64,000 bases of DNA from Coffea arabica. Taxonomy: Eukaryota; Streptophyta; Magnoliopsida; Gentianales; Rubiaceae. Each line of letters begins with the position of its first letter. Positions within the stretch are counted from its first letter, which is position 1. A program made the translations under genes and the position numbers. Below, one piece after another: positions 59,964 to 64,000 of this stretch. The stretch is taken from the NCBI RefSeq assembly GCF_036785885.1, contig NC_092320.1, positions 20,833,557 through 20,897,556 of the forward strand, given 5' to 3'. The notes under the pieces were generated by a model that was not told the origin of the DNA, searched no databases, and saw only the letters and a list, made by a program, of their open reading frames with translations.

Positions 59964-62301
59964 ATTTCTAAGTGGGTTCGAGCACTTGATTTAGTTATTC
60001 TTTTCCTATTTTACCTTTTTTATGTATCACATTTGGATGTTTAGGGTTGCATTTTTTCTTTTTTTAGGATTTTTTCCATTTCGCGCGTATCAACTCACTC
60101 CCTCACCTATTTGCGTACGATTGATTTGATGGATGGATGGTTTATTTATGTGATATGATCTCACGCATTGCATTGCATTTGGGTGGGGGGATATTTCCCT
60201 AGAATCTCGCGTTGGTTCTTAATCCCTCCCCTCCAAACGAGCATTTGCATACGTGCATACGCTTTTATTATTTTTTATCCCTCATTTATTTTTCTTTTAA
60301 TGGCTTGTCACGCCACTCCACCCTATTAGGATTTTAGGCGACTCACTTAGACTTGTAATCACAACACGATGTGTGCGTAGCATGATCCGAGGGGTCACTC
60401 AATCTTCCATTTTAAACTTTGGGTTCATAGCCTTTAGCTTTCAGTCGAAGGTTGAGAATTTTCGATAGATTCACTCATGACATGTAGCCGTGACACAATG
60501 TGTGCGTAGCAATATTTGGGGAATCGCTTGAGCCATCGATAAAGAACCTTGAGATTGATGACCATTGGTTTCCAAGTCTGAAGGTTCGGGGACCTAAAAC
60601 CTATCGAGTATAGATGCATTAGTGAGTCTCAGCCCCATGCATCGATGATAGTTTACTTAGGGTAGAGTCTGCCTTACCCTATTAGGGACACTATTCACGA
60701 GGGGAGGGATCCAATCTTTTTTTTCTTTTTATTGCTTTATCTCTTTGTATTTCTACAATGTGTTATGTGTATTTATCTAATTGAACTAACTTTTCTTGAT
60801 TTTTGTCTCCATTGCATTCATAAGCCCTAGAAAATAAGAGTCCTGACATGGTACTCTCTAGGAACCTACCCTATTTGATATGACACGTTTAAATTCAATA
60901 CTTCACATTTACAGCATGAATATATTTCATTTTAGACTCACCCCGACATACAAAAGGGGGTTCTTTTAGGTCATGTTTCATTTGTATACTGCATATTTAG
61001 TCGCTTTGATAAATTGGCATCATGCATCCACATTAGAAGGGAATGCCATTTAGGGAATCCCGTGTTAGGAATAAGCCATCTCGTGTCTCGGATACTTAAT
61101 CCAATGAGACTTGCATGTTTACATTTGTATCATCCAAAGGGGTAGTGCACGAGATAAGGTAGAATCCGATCTTTCCCCTAATAACACAATAACTTTTGTA
61201 CATTATGATATGAGCGTCTAACAATCATTTTTTTTTAGCCATCTTTAAAAATCCCTTGCTGGAAGGACATTAAGTTGAAAACTCACGAATAATTCCTCAT
61301 TATTGAGATGATAAATATATTGAGGCCAAATCTTGATTTTAGAAAGCTCATAGACTAATGTATCACAATAAAATTTTGAAACCACCAATGGCCGGACAAT
61401 TCAATTGATTTTCAAATAAACCGTCGAATTCATTTGGTCAATTCATTCACTCTTAGAATAATTTAATCATTTTTGAATAAATTATTAACTAAATTATTAA
61501 CTTAATCCAGTCATTCATTTTAGGACAATTCGGTCAATTTTGAATAAATCATCAATTTCATTCCATTCATTTGATCAATTTACCCTTTTTAGGGTGATCT
61601 AGTCAATTTTGAATAAGTTATCAAATTTCATTCAATTCATTTGACCAGTTTATCCTTTTTTAAGGTGATCTAGTCAATTTCGAATAAATCATCAATTTCA
61701 TTTGCCCAATTTATCCATCTTTAGGGTGACCCAGTCAATTTTTAATAATTTATCGGTTTCATCCGATCCATTTGACAACGTAGGGTTTCAATATCAACTT
61801 TAGAACTGGAATGACTAGTTGTTTTGAGAAAATCACCCATGGTGTTCGTTCCATGTTAAGAAATTGCAATTTTTCCAATAGCAAGTTCGTCAAAGTTTAA
61901 TCAATTCGTATGAATTCCTGTGCCAATCAAAATTATTCATTCATTCGGATTTGTCTCCCGCCATTCAATTGGCCCAAAATTTTCAAATTGCTTTCCAACC
62001 AACTGTCAATGAGTTGATCGGATTCATCAGGTATGGTATAGTGCCTACCTCAGAGGATTACATCATGTTAGGCCTACTCTTGGCACAAAAAGGATCCCCC
62101 AATAGGACATGCATCCGAATTGCCTCAATATATACTAACTCGTGTCTTTTTCTTTTTCTTTCTTTTCTTTTTGGCAGCAGTTAATCAAAGGGGAATCTAA
62201 AAAGGGTTTTTCTAAATTTTCAGATAATTGCAAACATAGCTACAAGAAGAAACCCCATCGTCGCACGATCTCATAGTCGGGTTTTGAGAAATTGTGTAAA
62301 C
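59964..62301 (+). other. Leader of the Ogre/Tat element
   Basis: Non-coding apart from a short open piece at 61951-62184. Ogre elements often have a long leader with an extra ORF before gag; no such ORF is intact here. Contains a minisatellite at about 61533-61760. Confidence 0.6.
61533..61760. repeat. About 70-bp minisatellite, roughly four units
   Basis: Units begin at GTCAATTTT(GAATAA) 61533, 61602, 61673 and 61734 (spacings 69, 71, 61), each with TCAATTTCATT(C/T) and AGGGTGA(T/C)C(T/C)AGTCAA; a more diverged unit precedes them at about 61440. Confidence 0.85.
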
Positions 62302-64000
62302 ATGAGTACGCACTCGGAATCGTCCGATAGGCCTATAACGACATCATCAACTGACTTGGCGAATCTAGGAGTTCAACTGAGCGAAGTACTAAACAGATTC
62401 AATGAGTTGAGTATGGAAATGAATGCACAACGGCACGTAGTAGATCAATTAGTTGCTGGACATGATAGCAGTACTCAACATGAGCCTGTACCTGTTAGTC
62501 AAAATGAACCATGACCATTATCCATATCTCGTACTCAAACCCTTTTTCCTCCACATCCACTTGAAGAAGCTTTCACCTATCCCATCCATGGCCCACCACC
62601 TACCTACGCACCTAACATTTAAACCAACTCTTCGTACGCCCAAATTCTCCAAAATTATCCGACGGTTGGTATGAACATGCTATTCGAACCTCAAGGACCA
62701 CATTACCATCCTACTTCAAAACCATTCATACTAGACACTGTTGCCCAAGGAAAAATTGAAGTTGGAAAATCTTCCGCACCAATTGAAAAGAATTTGCTAA
62801 AGAGATTGGAACTGTTTGAGGAGTTCATAAGGAAAAATCAAGGTTTGAGCAAACAAAGAGGTCTGGACTACGACGAGCTGTGCCTATTTCCGGATATGCA
62901 ATTGCCAGTGGGTTTCAAAGCGCCCAAATTTAGCAAGTATGACGGAACTGGCAATCCTAAGACACACTTTCGGATGTTTGCAAACAAACTAGGGAGGCCG
63001 ATAGATGATGAAAATCTGCCTGTGCGCCTATTTCCCGAGAGTCTAGAAGGCGACGTGTTGGATTGGTATTCCAACTTGAAGCCTGAGAATATGAGATCTT
63101 GGTTTGATCTAGCAACCGCTTTTGTGAGGCAGTACGAATATAATTGCGAGCTCGCTCCGACGAGTACCACCACATTGGAGGGAACTAAGAGGAAACCATC
63201 TGAGAACCACAAGACATATGCAAAGAGATGGAGGAAATTGGCTGTCAAGGTGGAACCTCCAATGTCTGAAGAGGAAATTGTCGTATTTTCATTAAATCTC
63301 ACGACCCACCATATTTTGAGGAGATTTTGCGCATGACAGGGTGTTCATTTGCAGCGATTATCAATAAGTTGGAGGAGTACGACAAATATGTCAAAGCAGG
63401 AAAAATCGTCAATGTATCAGCTTTAAAATCACAGTTAGACGCCTTGCAAGGTCATAAAAATGGAAGGGAGCCCCAATTCAAGGAGAATGAAAGAGAAAAT
63501 ACTTTGGTGTAGGGCCAAGGCCCTTCTTCCCTACCCAAATTTCAGCAATACCCCATATATTCATCGCCCTACACATACTACCCAAACCCATGCCCTGTTT
63601 ATCATACTACTGTCAATCACCCTCGCCCTTGGTCAAACTATGCAAATCCACCTACAATGCCTTTCCCAATATCTCAAACTAACCCTCAAATTCGATCTCG
63701 TCTACCTTATAATCCCAGACCTGCTCCACCAAACAAACAGACCTACAACCATCCTCAAACTAATAAAATACAAAATCCTGGCCGATCTCGAACTTTTACC
63801 AACTTAGGCAGACCCATTAACCAACTATACGAACAGCTCAAGACCGCCGGTAAAATTGATGACATACTTCCTCCAAACTACCCTCGTCGGGGCTTCTCTG
63901 CTGGGTACGACCCTCTAGCTAATTGTGTCTATCATTCTGGAGCACTCGATCACTTAACCAACAACTGTTAGGTAATAAAGCAGAAAATTCAGGATATGAT
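62302..64000 (+). pseudogene. Ogre/Tat gag, stops and a frameshift
   Basis: Starts at ATG 62302 (MSTHSESSDRPITTSS). In-frame stops at 62512 (TGA) and 62621 (TAA). The main gag domain (62671-63300) contains LPVGFKAPKFSKYDGTGNPK, RLFPESLEGDVLDWYSNLKP, DLATAFVRQYEYNCELAPTS. A frameshift near 63300 moves the reading to the frame of YDKYVKAGKIVNVSALKSQL, which stops near 63510. A third piece near 63830-63969 (INQLYEQLKTAGKID, CVYHSGALDHLTNNC) is the pre-protease zinc-knuckle-like region, again followed by a stop. Not functional. Confidence 0.85.

Larger units (their letters stand above)
56205..64000 (+). mobile_element. Ogre/Tat-type Ty3/gypsy retrotransposon, 5' half
   Basis: LTR 56205-59942, primer-binding site 59946-59963, long leader to about 62300, then a decayed gag to the edge of the window. 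A very long LTR starting TGTAGACACC, a tRNA-Arg type primer site and a gag of the NPKTHFRMF / DVLDWYSNL kind are typical of the Ogre/Tat lineage. Protease, reverse transcriptase and integrase are beyond the right edge. Confidence 0.88.

Noticed and set aside
1..64000. A novel multi-gene defence or biosynthetic system
   Set aside because: The five host genes are separate members of known plant families with no shared pathway. No CRISPR-like spaced repeats, cassettes or operons were seen.

Overview
The window is nuclear DNA from a flowering plant, very probably a eudicot. It is AT-rich, its genes are split by many short GT-AG introns, every recognisable protein-coding gene belongs to a plant family, and the space between genes is packed with typical plant transposons (Athila- and Ogre/Tat-type LTR retrotransposons, an L1 LINE, a SINE, hAT, Mutator, Helitron, MITEs). 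The species cannot be named from the sequence alone. There is no bacterial, phage or CRISPR content.

Layout. 1-3741: the 5' end of an Athila-like LTR retrotransposon on the minus strand, running off the left edge (decayed protease and gag, a tRNA-Asp type primer site, one complete LTR). 3742-13200: gene-free, with two hAT-type elements, a MITE, a SINE with target duplications and a large hairpin (foldback) element. 13329-15238: a complete six-exon SWEET sugar transporter gene (+). 15833-23216: a MITE, a 5'-truncated LINE and a Helitron carrying an RPA-like OB-fold fragment. 24160-about 31950: an SMG7 (nonsense-mediated decay factor) gene (+) with a 5'UTR intron, an upstream ORF and probable 3'UTR introns. 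34135-37798: a PIP5K lipid kinase with N-terminal MORN repeats (-). 39523-40931: a small four-exon EF-hand-family-like protein (-). 42604-45000: a decayed hAT transposon split by a Mutator-type MITE with a perfect 9-bp target duplication. 45914-50965: a 12-exon AVT1-type vacuolar amino acid transporter (+), one of whose introns has U12-type signals and appears to be AT-AA. 51456-52853: a hAT-type element carrying a host gene exon with both splice sites (Pack-type capture). 54398-56204: a MITE, a probable plastid DNA insertion and a broken MULE. 56205-64000: the 5' half of an Ogre/Tat-type retrotransposon (+) with a 3.7-kb LTR, a tRNA-Arg type primer site and decayed gag, running off the right edge.

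The five host genes are independent housekeeping or transport genes (sucrose/hexose efflux, mRNA surveillance, phosphoinositide signalling, a small calcium-protein-like gene, vacuolar amino acid transport). They do not form a pathway or cluster. Exon structures were assembled by eye; in each case summed exon lengths give an uninterrupted frame of the length expected for the family. The most noteworthy items are the AT-AA U12-type intron in the AVT1 gene, the gene-fragment-carrying hAT element, the SMG7 UTR architecture, and the nested transposons whose insertion order can be read from target duplications.
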